Source: a virus
IMG/VR virus record: IMGVR_UViG_3300025138_000060
Location: 1-51,201 of that record
Strand: one strand, 5' to 3'
DNA length: 51,201 bases
Positions 1 to 8,048 of this stretch are shown in pieces; the stretch's first letter is position 1, and every line of letters starts with the position of its first letter. The position numbers were made by a program, and so were the translations under genes. Below the pieces are notes generated by a model. It did not search any database and had not been told where the DNA came from. It was given only the letters and a program-made list of their open reading frames with translations.

Positions 1-1770
1 ACCATAGGTTACTGTACCTGTTGTAGTAATCGCAGACGATCCGTTGTCGATTGCGCCAAAGCCGCTTGTAATAGATCCCGCATTTAAAGCACCGACTGTA
101 GTGACGTTAGCCAAGGTATCTAGGCTAGTCTCCATGTACGTTTCAAAGTCGGTCAGAGCGACCTGCTTCATAGTACCAGCGTCATTGACCACTACACGAT
201 CAGCATCTGCAAGCGTTGTGCTTGAGGCTGACGTACCACCGTCCATAATGTTTAGCTCTTCTGGGGTAGCTGAAACTGCTGTATTACTTGCAGCCGCTAG
301 TACTGGGATCGTACCAGATTGGTTAGGAAGGTTAATCGTGCGGTCTGCTGTAGGATCAACAATCGATAATGTTGTCTCATGGTCATCTGCTGTAGCACCT
401 TCGAACACCACCGCATTCTGTGCGTTCATAGTCACTGTATCTACAACAGTTTGAGTGCCGCCTACAGTCAGGTTACCTGTAATTACTAGGTTGTCCCCAA
501 TGGTTACTTCAGAAGTCGTATGTCCTATAGTTACTGCAATACCAGAATTTTCGGTAGCTACTTTTAAAGTGCCTGTGCCGTTGGTCACGTAGCCGTTTGA
601 TCCATCGTGATACACAAGCATATCATCGTCTGTGCCTAGCTTAATCTGCCCAGCATCAGTCATATCTACGTGAGAAGCAGGGCTTAGAACTCCAGCTACT
701 GCAAGAGTGCTATCAAACGTACCCGCACCAGTACTATCTAGAGTACCCGCAAAGTCTACATTTGCCCCTGAGAATGTGGCAGCGGTAGTAGTGCCTGACT
801 TGATGATCAGGTTACCGCCAGTATTGGTTAACGATCCAAAGGTTGCAGATCCATCTTGAAGTGAGATGTTACCGCCGTCTGCGTTAAGAATAATATTGCC
901 AGCAACGTCTAAGGTAAGATCACCGCTAGATAGATCGATCTCTGTGCCATCAATGGTAATGTTGTCTACTATAACGCCAGCGTTTGAGGTTATAGCACCT
1001 GTGAATGCAGAGGTTGAAGCAACTGCAAATGTGCCACCTACCGAGGTATTTCCGCTTGTGTCGGCAACTGTGAACTTGTCGGAGTCCATAGTTAGACCGC
1101 CGTTTAGGACAGTAGCTCCAGTAACAGTCAGCGTACCAGCCGTAGAAACATTTCCTGACGTATCCGCAACGGTAAATTTGTTGCTGTCCATTGTAAGACC
1201 GCCATTTAAGGCAGTCACACCAGTTACAGTGAGAGTAGAGTTAAGAGCCGTGCCGCCTGTCATGGTCAGCGTACCACCTACTGCGGCATTGCCAGCGGCG
1301 GTTATATCCGCGCTGAGAAAAAGGCTCTTAAACCTAGTGCTGGTATTACCCAAGTCTATGGAGTTATTTGAGGCAGGTAAAATAATGTTGTCTGTTTGGA
1401 CTTGTACAAGCTCACGCCATACCGCTGCACCAGAGTTGTTACCAACACAGATGTATATACGGCCTGTACTAGTATTTTCCCAAAGAGATCCCGGCGCAAA
1501 ACCATCTGCACTGTCATCGCCCACAGCGGGGTTAGAGGTATTAGTGAATATACTTTTACCGCCTGTGCCACCGTTTTCTGCGGGTAGGAAACCGCTTACA
1601 GAGGTAGCTAGGGGTATCTTTGTACCATTGCCCGTAGCGCCAGTGTGCGTGTGTCCCGTGGTAGCGTGAAAGGCTGCTAGTATTTGGTTAAATTCTGCAT
1701 TTAATGGTGGAGCGGTAATTGCCGATCCGTTCACGATGCTCGCGGTAGATTGTCTTGTGTAGCCAGCCAT
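1..1770 (-). CDS. Tail fibre protein, N-terminal part (runs off left edge)
   Basis: This is the first 590 codons of a fibre gene that stays open to the window edge. It starts MAGYTRQSTASIVNGSAIT and then FNQILAAFHATTGHTHTG, a layout common at the virion-attached end of marine phage fibres. The rest is a low-complexity beta-rich shaft full of Thr, Gly, Asn and Ala. A segment of about 33 residues with NGGLTMDSxKFTVADTSGN is present twice in tandem (DNA about 1050-1240). The start ATG overlaps the stop of the upstream gene by one base (TAATG). The C-terminal chaperone is not in this part; the fragment at the right edge (51038-51201) may be its end. The protein should form the host-recognition fibre. 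The fibre assignment is from composition and position, not from a matched domain. Confidence 0.8.
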   Translation of the reverse strand, partial: MAGYTRQSTASIVNGSAITAPPLNAEFNQILAAFHATTGHTHTGATGNGTKIPLATSVSGFLPAENGGTGGKSIFTNTSNPAVGDDSADGFAPGSLWENTSTGRIYICVGNNSGAAVWRELVQVQTDNIILPASNNSIDLGNTSTRFKSLFLSADITAAGNAAVGGTLTMTGGTALNSTLTVTGVTALNGGLTMDSNKFTVADTSGNVSTAGTLTVTGATVLNGGLTMDSDKFTVADTSGNTSVGGTFAVASTSAFTGAITSNAGVIVDNITIDGTEIDLSSGDLTLDVAGNIILNADGGNISLQDGSATFGSLTNTGGNLIIKSGTTTAATFSGANVDFAGTLDSTGAGTFDSTLAVAGVLSPASHVDMTDAGQIKLGTDDDMLVYHDGSNGYVTNGTGTLKVATENSGIAVTIGHTTSEVTIGDNLVITGNLTVGGTQTVVDTVTMNAQNAVVFEGATADDHETTLSIVDPTADRTINLPNQSGTIPVLAAASNTAVSATPEELNIMDGGTSASSTTLADADRVVVNDAGTMKQVALTDFETYMETSLDTLANVTTVGALNAGSITSGFGAIDNGSSAITTTGTVTYG

Positions 1771-3446
1771 TATCTTCTCCCTGCGGCACTAAATTCAAAA
1801 ACTAAGCCTTGAATTGAGAATGGTTCTGATTGCCCGTCTGTCACGAAGGTAGCCCTGCAACTAAAACCAGAGCCTTGAATATCTGAAGTGATTACGGGTT
1901 TAGATGCACCGCCGTAGATTACGTTGTCTCCATTGTAGGTGATGTTTCGCCCAGAATAGACTGTGGGTGCGCCTAAAGATGTTTGTGTGTACGTATTAGG
2001 AACAGCAGTGTTGTAATCGCCCCAATCATAATCGATAGCTAAATTCATTTCGAATGGCCCTTCGGCCCGTACAAAAGTGTTTACTTTTCGCAAAGCTTTA
2101 CGTTGTTCTGTTTCTCCAAAATCTAAGTATGGGGTGGAGTAAACTGATATAATGTTAGCGCCGTTAAAGGACTTGCCTTTTTCTTGTTGATAGACGGAGC
2201 CGTCATGGTCACCATGTAAAATAAGCTCAGTAGTGCCTACGTAATCAGAGGTACAACATGAGGCTCTTATACCTAAAAGCTCACCAAACTCCCAGCCAAC
2301 AGAGCCGCTGGTGTCTGTGAGACCCCCAATAATCCCTATACTTTCATTCTGTGCCAACACTGAATTACTTACGGTAGTAGTTATAAAATATCTAACTTGG
2401 GACTTTGAGCGTATTACAACTCCAATTAGCGCATCCATATCTTCGTTTTGGATAATATCAACGAGCGTTGTTTGAATAGCCGAAGACAAAGGACTAAGTT
2501 CGATATCACCGATTCTGGAAGTTCCGGCAACCGGACGAAAACCTGATGGGCTAAGAAACATGAGGTCTCCGCCAATTTCAAGAACGCTATCCCGTGCTAC
2601 ACAACCAACATTTGTGGTGACGTTTTCAAGAGCAAATGCATTAGAACTAGTAACTGTAACTTTTTTTATGTTGTTGTTACCAAATACAAACAAATTATCT
2701 CTAAAGGGTTTAATTTGTACAACATCAAAACCCGCAGCTATCTGACCACCAGCCGCCGCTGAAGTCCAAGTGTAGGGGTCATTTGGGGCACTGTGGGCGA
2801 TAGTAGCCCCTGTAGCCTGATGACCGGATAAAAATACGTGGTTTTCAAAAACGTCTACTAAAGCCGGGGCATTAAGAGCTTGGTTACCTCCAGCGGTATT
2901 GTTGTCTGCGTGGTATCCACCGGAATGGCTTGACTTAATCTCTTTCCAGTTTGTGCCGTTAAATATAATTGCAGGGTTAACACCATCTACAAAGATAATT
3001 GCATTGCCTGTACCAGTAGTAAATTGAACGTGGCGAAGACGATTGACCGTTAACGAGTTAGCAGTCATAGGGCGGGTAACGCTGTGGTCTAATGTAAATT
3101 TTCTCCAGCCCACTCCGGCGGTGTAATAATAAAAACTGTAATTAGTGGCTCCGGCATCTTGTCTAGCCGCAATGATTGTTGTGCCGTTGGTTACGTCATT
3201 TTTAAAAATTGCTATGCCAAGCACTTTGCCTTGACCTGTAGTAGAACCTGCTACAGTGACCTGTCCGTAATCGGAATCATAATCGTCATAGCCCTGAATA
3301 CGGCGATAGCCACCAAATAAAGAAGGCTCATAATTAAGCAATCTTACGGCGGCTCCGGGGCTATTATCAGACAGATCCAAATGGTTTTCGTTACTATTTA
3401 GACCACCACTGCATAGTAGCTTGAATGACTGAATTTGATCAGGCAT
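1770..3446 (-). CDS. Tail structural protein (probable nozzle or tail-tube B-like)
   Basis: A 558-residue protein lying between the tail adaptor gene and the fibre gene, the usual place for the podovirus tail nozzle (T7 gp12 or P22 gp10 role). The sequence is rich in beta-strand, Gly, Asn and Thr. An N-terminal GGLNSNENHLDLSDNSPGAA segment resembles the start of many podovirus tail proteins with a beta-propeller fold. No signal peptide or membrane segment is visible. It begins directly after the stop of the adaptor gene (TAA then ATG). The role is inferred from order and style; I cannot assign a named family. Confidence 0.7.
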   Translation of the reverse strand: MPDQIQSFKLLCSGGLNSNENHLDLSDNSPGAAVRLLNYEPSLFGGYRRIQGYDDYDSDYGQVTVAGSTTGQGKVLGIAIFKNDVTNGTTIIAARQDAGATNYSFYYYTAGVGWRKFTLDHSVTRPMTANSLTVNRLRHVQFTTGTGNAIIFVDGVNPAIIFNGTNWKEIKSSHSGGYHADNNTAGGNQALNAPALVDVFENHVFLSGHQATGATIAHSAPNDPYTWTSAAAGGQIAAGFDVVQIKPFRDNLFVFGNNNIKKVTVTSSNAFALENVTTNVGCVARDSVLEIGGDLMFLSPSGFRPVAGTSRIGDIELSPLSSAIQTTLVDIIQNEDMDALIGVVIRSKSQVRYFITTTVSNSVLAQNESIGIIGGLTDTSGSVGWEFGELLGIRASCCTSDYVGTTELILHGDHDGSVYQQEKGKSFNGANIISVYSTPYLDFGETEQRKALRKVNTFVRAEGPFEMNLAIDYDWGDYNTAVPNTYTQTSLGAPTVYSGRNITYNGDNVIYGGASKPVITSDIQGSGFSCRATFVTDGQSEPFSIQGLVFEFSAAGRR

Positions 3447-4136
3447 TTAGAATTTAATCCGTGTGTCTGTAACACTGATTGTGTTGTTTATATAAAGTGT
3501 CTGAAGGTCTTTGACGCCTTGTTCATAAGAGGCGTAAGCAATTTGAGCAGCTTCTAAATTATCTTTAAATTGGTACATATAATAAAGCGCACCATCAATT
3601 AAGACGGTGTCATAACTTTCCGGTACTCGCGTAACATCCGTAGCGTTTACGATGTCCGAATAATTCATAAAGTATCTAAATTTTAGGGAGTATGTTTTGT
3701 TTGGGGAAGGGGAGACACCGTAGCCATTACCGTGTGCTGGGAATACAAATTCAGGTACATCTCTTCCAGTAGAGCCAGAAGTGTCATCAAGATCCCGATA
3801 GTTTTTGTACCAAGTGTCCCGTTCAATAAATTTAAGAGCTTTAAACTGTGACCCTAGACTAGTGCTAGCTTGTATTTGGAAACTATTCCAATCAGCTATT
3901 TTATAAAAAGTGGGCCAAGTGTATTCTTCTTGACCAACAATTAAGGTGTCTGTTTCTTCAGCCGCATTAAAGGGCCATTCAAATTCCATTTGGTTTATTC
4001 TAGCTAAAGCGGCTTTCACCGCATCTTTCACTAGAGCCTGAACGCCAGTGCAAGATGCAAAGTCACCTTCGATTAATTCCACCTCGTTGAGGCGGCGAAT
4101 AACTTGATTGCATAAGCTTAAATAAGTGCTGGGCAT
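3447..4136 (-). CDS. Head-tail adaptor (gp11-like tail tube A-like)
   Basis: A 229-residue protein between decoration protein and tail nozzle candidates. Its N-terminus (LCNQVIRRLNEVELIEGDF, then VKDAVKAALARINQMEFEWPF) is the helical opening typical of podovirus adaptor proteins that dock on the portal ring. A later stretch, PESYDTVLIDGALYYMYQFKDN, matches the conserved late helix of this group. This protein would connect portal and tail nozzle. Length is close to the usual 190-230 residues. The family call is by pattern recognition of these segments and gene order. Confidence 0.7.
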   Translation of the reverse strand: MPSTYLSLCNQVIRRLNEVELIEGDFASCTGVQALVKDAVKAALARINQMEFEWPFNAAEETDTLIVGQEEYTWPTFYKIADWNSFQIQASTSLGSQFKALKFIERDTWYKNYRDLDDTSGSTGRDVPEFVFPAHGNGYGVSPSPNKTYSLKFRYFMNYSDIVNATDVTRVPESYDTVLIDGALYYMYQFKDNLEAAQIAYASYEQGVKDLQTLYINNTISVTDTRIKF

Positions 4137-4157
4137 ACTGAACCTTTAGATAAGGAA

Positions 4158-4185
4158 ATGGGGCCAGCGGTTAAGCCAACCCCAT
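4158..4185 (-). terminator. Hairpin after decoration gene (attenuator candidate)
   Basis: The gap between decoration and adaptor genes holds an inverted repeat, ATGGGGTTGGC with GCTGGCCCCAT around a 6-base loop, with some G-T pairs. On the minus strand it is followed only by a weak T run (TTTCC). It could reduce readthrough from the highly expressed capsid and decoration genes or protect the mRNA 3' end. Confidence 0.45.
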
Positions 4186-4191
4186 AAATTT

Positions 4192-4683
4192 TTAAGCTAA
4201 ATAATCGCGGTCTGCGATATCAGCTACACCAACGCCAGTATCTGCAACGTCCATTAAGACTGCGTAGATACGTAACTTACCAGTAGTCAAAGCAGTGCCT
4301 GACTGCGTAGCAAGTTTTAGATCGATGTTATCGTCTGCAACTGCAACTAGAGGCTGGTATGCCGCTGCGTTCTGGGAGATTGTCCCAGCAGCAACGCTGT
4401 CTGAACCATCCATACCGTCTACAAAACAGTCAGCATCAACTCCTGTGCCTAGATCAAAAGTTGTTGTGCCACCAGAAGTGACGGTATCAACTTCGATCCC
4501 TGCATTCATAATCATTGTGCCTTTCGGAACAGCAATTACAGGAATTACATCGTTAGCAGCAAGGGCCGAGCCTTTGTCTGATAATGCTGTAGCAAGGTCT
4601 ACAACGGTTTGCACCATGTAGGGTTGACGGCCACGCGAGGATGAACCTCTGGCAGCCGCTAAAGTGTTATCACCTAATGCCAT
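4192..4683 (-). CDS. Head decoration-like capsid protein
   Basis: A 163-residue protein encoded directly after the major capsid gene. It is Ala, Asp, Thr and Gly rich with beta character (IPVIAVPKGTMIMNAGIEVD, then GGTTTFDLGTGVDADCFVDG). Such proteins follow the capsid gene in many marine phages and are found in virions, probably as capsid-surface or stabilising proteins. There is no transmembrane segment. The SD-like AGGGAAAC lies before the start. The assignment is from position and the style of this family. Confidence 0.6.
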   Translation of the reverse strand: MALGDNTLAAARGSSSRGRQPYMVQTVVDLATALSDKGSALAANDVIPVIAVPKGTMIMNAGIEVDTVTSGGTTTFDLGTGVDADCFVDGMDGSDSVAAGTISQNAAAYQPLVAVADDNIDLKLATQSGTALTTGKLRIYAVLMDVADTGVGVADIADRDYLA

Positions 4684-4701
4684 TTTTTAGTTTCCCTCTA
4701 T

Positions 4702-5775
4702 TTAGGCTGCGTTATATTTCGCGGTTACAATTGCTTCTGGACGAAGTATCTTCGAACCGTAGACCTGAATTCCGCGCACAATGTCGCTGAATGAGTCAGG
4801 ATCACGATAAGTCTCTGTTTTTGAGATAGATTCTGCGGTTGCTACAGCAGAACTATGCCCAGCTACCAACACACCGTAATGGGCGTCAGAATTTGCCGTA
4901 CCTGATTGGCCCGGTCCATTACCTTTTGCCGGAAGATTGCTTGAGGAGTATACCTTAAAGCCGTGGAAGCTATTTAAAATTAGTCCATTGCGTAGGCCAC
5001 CTGACTCTCCAAAATCAGAATTTAGCATTCTGGAATCTTCGTCTGCGAGGAGTTCTAAGAACACCGGATCACAAACGAGCCATCTATTTTGTGTATCAAC
5101 TTGCTGTTGATCTAGAAGGCGTTTCATACGTGCAACGACCATTGCTGGTGATACAGTCGCAGTTGGCAAAGCTGTTGCACCCGGAAGACGGGCAGCTAAT
5201 GGTATTGAGTGATCTCCAGCGGAAGACGTTGTAATATTCCCAAAGCTATCCTTCCGCAATTTCATGCTGGTTAGTAACTCATCCGTACCCGCAGTTGCTA
5301 AAGCTTTATCACCACGGGCTGTGTCGTTTACTGTGTCAGCCTGAGCGTGAAGTGCTGATTGCTTGTAGCCAGACATATAACCAAGAACGTCTTGGTCAAA
5401 CTGATCTGCCAAACGATAAGCTGCACGATCTGTTGCAAGATCCATAAAATTTATGTGCGAATGGGCGGTTTCTATATCGTCCATCTTAAAGGCAAAATAA
5501 TTAGCTTTATTTACAACCAAAGAAAAGTCTTCATCGTCTAAATCTTGTGGTTGAATTGTCGTGCCCCTGCTGTACTGCGCCACAGAAATCTCTGGTTCCT
5601 TAATAATACGGACTGTGTCGCCTTGGCCTGAGATCTCGCCAAAATATTCATTGTTCGAAATGTCACCAACAACAGTAGCTTTCCTAAAAGCTAGCTGGGT
5701 TTTTTTGCTATAAATTACACTACTGAACGATCCGTTTGGAAGGTTATTGTGCCCGGAGGCTGATTGAAATGCCAT
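4702..5775 (-). CDS. Major capsid protein
   Basis: A 357-residue protein preceded by a scaffold-like gene and followed by a decoration-like gene. Features typical of HK97-fold coat proteins of podoviruses include SVIYSKKTQLAFRKATVVGD near the N-terminus, GDTVRIIKEPEISVAQYSRG, and NRWLVCDPVFLELLADED in the middle. The C-terminal third has LNSFHGFKVYSSSNLP, the usual pattern of a strand in the A-domain. No cleavable prohead segment is obvious. It has its own promoter about 240 bases upstream (6013-6041), as expected for the most abundant virion protein. The start is preceded by AAGGATTATAACA. Confidence 0.88.
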   Translation of the reverse strand: MAFQSASGHNNLPNGSFSSVIYSKKTQLAFRKATVVGDISNNEYFGEISGQGDTVRIIKEPEISVAQYSRGTTIQPQDLDDEDFSLVVNKANYFAFKMDDIETAHSHINFMDLATDRAAYRLADQFDQDVLGYMSGYKQSALHAQADTVNDTARGDKALATAGTDELLTSMKLRKDSFGNITTSSAGDHSIPLAARLPGATALPTATVSPAMVVARMKRLLDQQQVDTQNRWLVCDPVFLELLADEDSRMLNSDFGESGGLRNGLILNSFHGFKVYSSSNLPAKGNGPGQSGTANSDAHYGVLVAGHSSAVATAESISKTETYRDPDSFSDIVRGIQVYGSKILRPEAIVTAKYNAA

Positions 5776-6006
5776 TGTTATAATCCTTGTATGAAATGGC
5801 TGAGATTACACTTCTTACATTAGTAACGTGACTAACAAATTGTGATTTTAGGTAAGAAGCAGCTAGATCAGACAACTTAACAATAGTGTCAGCTGGCTTG
5901 AGGTATCGCTAAAGCGGTCCAAACCTTCTGGTAAACTTTGTATTATTATCTGGGAGTTTGGATATAAGGTATACTGCTAAGTGTCTTATATCTATAAAAA
6001 TTCAAT
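5776..6006 (-). promoter_or_regulatory. Long untranslated leader of capsid mRNA
   Basis: About 230 bases lie between the expected transcription start (near 6006) and the capsid start codon. Reading both strands I find no convincing small gene here. The leader contains a small hairpin (CGCTTTAGCG) and an imperfect palindrome TTAGTCACGTTACTAA near 5825. It may stabilise or regulate the capsid message. Confidence 0.45.
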
Positions 6007-6012
6007 GGTTTC

Positions 6013-6041
6013 ATTATACCATATCGAATTAATTACTGCAA
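6013..6041 (-). promoter_or_regulatory. Sigma-70-type promoter for the capsid gene
   Basis: On the minus strand TTGCAG, a 17-base spacer and a perfect TATAAT are followed by G. The -10 is preceded by TGG, so it is also an extended -10. The sequence TTAACTATTGCA at its -35 recurs at the promoter near 17.59 kb. It sits in the gap between scaffold and capsid genes and would boost capsid expression above the rest of the operon. Confidence 0.75.
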
Positions 6042-6073
6042 TAGTTAAGTTATTTATTAATGGTACAATAAAA

Positions 6074-6859
6074 TTATCTAGCACCACCTGAAATATCGTA
6101 AGTAAATGTTCCATTTTTTCTTGAAGCATCAATTGCTTCTTCATTGGCTTCATACTCACGGGCAGACATACGTTCCACCATACTTTCAGACCACTCAGAC
6201 TTTCCGCCTGAAGAGGGTGCTGTATTCGAGGTACGTCCGACTGCTTGTGCGGCTGACCTCTTAGCCTTTCGAGAACCTTTGTCAGACTTATACAAGTCAA
6301 TAGTTCTAGAGGCCCATTGAGCATCAGTATTATTTTTGTACACGCTGTCTTGCAATGCAGACGGCTGTAAAGATACCCATTCATGGAACTTAGGATCTTG
6401 TCGTATTTCCGCAAAATCGGGATGCAATTCAACAAGCTGTTGTTCTGCGCTTTGTTTGTGCAAAGAACGCTCAAAGCTCTCTACTTTTTCAAGACGCTTT
6501 TCGCCTTCTGCAAGAACTTCATTAGCTCTTTTACGTGCAATAGTATCGACAATTTTTGCAACGTCAGGATAGCGGCTTGACCAAGCTTCGACTTCCTCAT
6601 CACTTTTAGGAAACTTAATTTGCTTCCGAGTTGCTTCGTCTAACTGTTTCTTAACAGCAGCAACTTCCTGATCTTTTTGATCACGAACAGTTTGAATATG
6701 TCGCTGAATGTCTTGATAGCGTTTTTTGTAACTTTCTTCTTCAGCATCTAATTGTTCTACAGGCTCTTGGCCTTGCTCTTGAGCATATTCCTTACTTTTT
6801 AGTAAGCTATCAATTTCTTGCTCTAATTCTTCAGCGCGAAGTTTTTTTGTGTTTTGCAT
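6074..6859 (-). CDS. Scaffolding protein
   Basis: A protein of 261 residues directly upstream of the capsid gene. It is highly charged and Glu, Lys, Gln rich, with long predicted coiled coil (LRAEELEQEIDSLLKSKEY, then YQDIQRHIQTVRDQKDQEV) and a basic region late in the chain (KSDKGSRKAKRSAAQ). These are the marks of a podovirus scaffold, which guides coat assembly and leaves the prohead. I chose the ATG at 6859, which has a GAGGA ribosome site; a longer reading from TTG at 6880 lacks one. Confidence 0.78.
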   Translation of the reverse strand: MQNTKKLRAEELEQEIDSLLKSKEYAQEQGQEPVEQLDAEEESYKKRYQDIQRHIQTVRDQKDQEVAAVKKQLDEATRKQIKFPKSDEEVEAWSSRYPDVAKIVDTIARKRANEVLAEGEKRLEKVESFERSLHKQSAEQQLVELHPDFAEIRQDPKFHEWVSLQPSALQDSVYKNNTDAQWASRTIDLYKSDKGSRKAKRSAAQAVGRTSNTAPSSGGKSEWSESMVERMSAREYEANEEAIDASRKNGTFTYDISGGAR

Positions 6860-6898
6860 AATTTCCTCTTGCGGGTCCAATAATATTGGGTGTCCAAG

Positions 6899-8038
6899 TT
6901 AAATGATGAATGCGTATTTTTGTTTTTTAAGCATTCGGGGAAGGTCGGATGTTTGAGGATAAACTTTTTCAGTATCCTCATTTTCATCCGTTAGATCGTC
7001 TACTTCTACAGCAGCGGTCTCTACATCGAGATCCTCTTCAGGCTCTTCGATTTCTTCTTCTTCAACCATTTCGGTGTCAGAACTTTCTGCGTGTTGGATC
7101 AAGCCATCCATTTTCATAGACATAAGACCCATTTCAGCTTCAGACTGCATCGTCTGTATGTGTTTTAAACCGTGCCATTTTACAACATGAGCGGGTAAGA
7201 CATATTCATCTGTACTTAGCTTGGCATCAATATCATCTCGAACATTTGCTGCATGAGATCCTACCGGAATAGGATTACCAGATACATTGTCGTACCCCAT
7301 AATACCGTCTGTCATCATGCCGCCGCAGCCGCATTCTTCCATTGCACCACAACCGCAAGCCATTCCGCCGTGGCTCATCTCTACAAGCTCATCGTTCTCT
7401 ATGGCTTTCTGAATAGCTTCGCCTTTAACTTCTTCATACTTGCTTAGTTCGCCATCACCATCTGTGTCGGCTTTTTTCTTATCTAATTGAAATTTCTTAG
7501 CTGCCATATCTCTTCCCTCTTGTGTGGTAATTCCTTTAGTAGCTGTTGGTATGCCACCTAATGCGTAGCTACTGCCTTCGTCCTGACTTCCAAAAAAACC
7601 ATAAATTTTATCTCTAGTGTCAGCAGCAAAATCTATTACGTCTTGCTTTCGATCTGCCATAGTGGTCGCGGAACCATCTTGCTTAAAGTAGGTATCACTT
7701 TCACCTGCATAAAATTCTTGGTCTGTAATATCGAAGTTCAAAAGGTTATCAGAACGCCATTTAGAATATTCTATTGCAGTGCCTTCGTCCTCGAACACAG
7801 GAAGCTTTTCCCCCGTGTATAAATCGTAGGGGCCATTTTCATTATAGTGAGCAAACAAATCGTCTATTTTATAAAGTTTGCCTGTTTCAGGATTAATTGT
7901 AGGGGTTACAATATAACCTGTACCATAATCGTATGTTGCCGTTTTTTCAGAATAATTTTCTATATCCTGATCATTTTTCCAAACAGGCTTACCGTTGCGT
8001 GTCTGAAGACCTTTAATTTGTTGTGGGGTAGACGCCAT
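6899..8038 (-). CDS. Virion-associated protein with EF-hand and Cys motif
   Basis: A 379-residue acidic protein of unknown function in the head operon, between scaffold and an unknown gene. At about residues 191-202 it carries a canonical EF-hand loop (DTDGDGELSKYE), so calcium binding is likely. At about 228-238 lies a compact CxCx5CxC cluster. It is followed by DAKLSTDEYVLPAHVVK, a motif shared by many marine phage proteins of unknown role. The C-terminus is very acidic (EMVEEEEIEEPEEDLD) and then basic. I start it at ATG 8038, which has AAGGAA upstream, rather than the longer frame into the next gene. No function can be assigned. Confidence 0.75.
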   Translation of the reverse strand: MASTPQQIKGLQTRNGKPVWKNDQDIENYSEKTATYDYGTGYIVTPTINPETGKLYKIDDLFAHYNENGPYDLYTGEKLPVFEDEGTAIEYSKWRSDNLLNFDITDQEFYAGESDTYFKQDGSATTMADRKQDVIDFAADTRDKIYGFFGSQDEGSSYALGGIPTATKGITTQEGRDMAAKKFQLDKKKADTDGDGELSKYEEVKGEAIQKAIENDELVEMSHGGMACGCGAMEECGCGGMMTDGIMGYDNVSGNPIPVGSHAANVRDDIDAKLSTDEYVLPAHVVKWHGLKHIQTMQSEAEMGLMSMKMDGLIQHAESSDTEMVEEEEIEEPEEDLDVETAAVEVDDLTDENEDTEKVYPQTSDLPRMLKKQKYAFII

Positions 8039-8048
8039 TATAAGTTCC

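Noticed and set aside
866-1669. A 267-codon plus-strand frame
   Set aside because: It is the antisense of the fibre shaft; the Pro/Val/Ala-rich product reflects the repeat codons of the real gene.
5992-6474. A 160-codon frame overlapping the scaffold gene
   Set aside because: It lies in another frame of the scaffold gene, and the composition is not protein-like.
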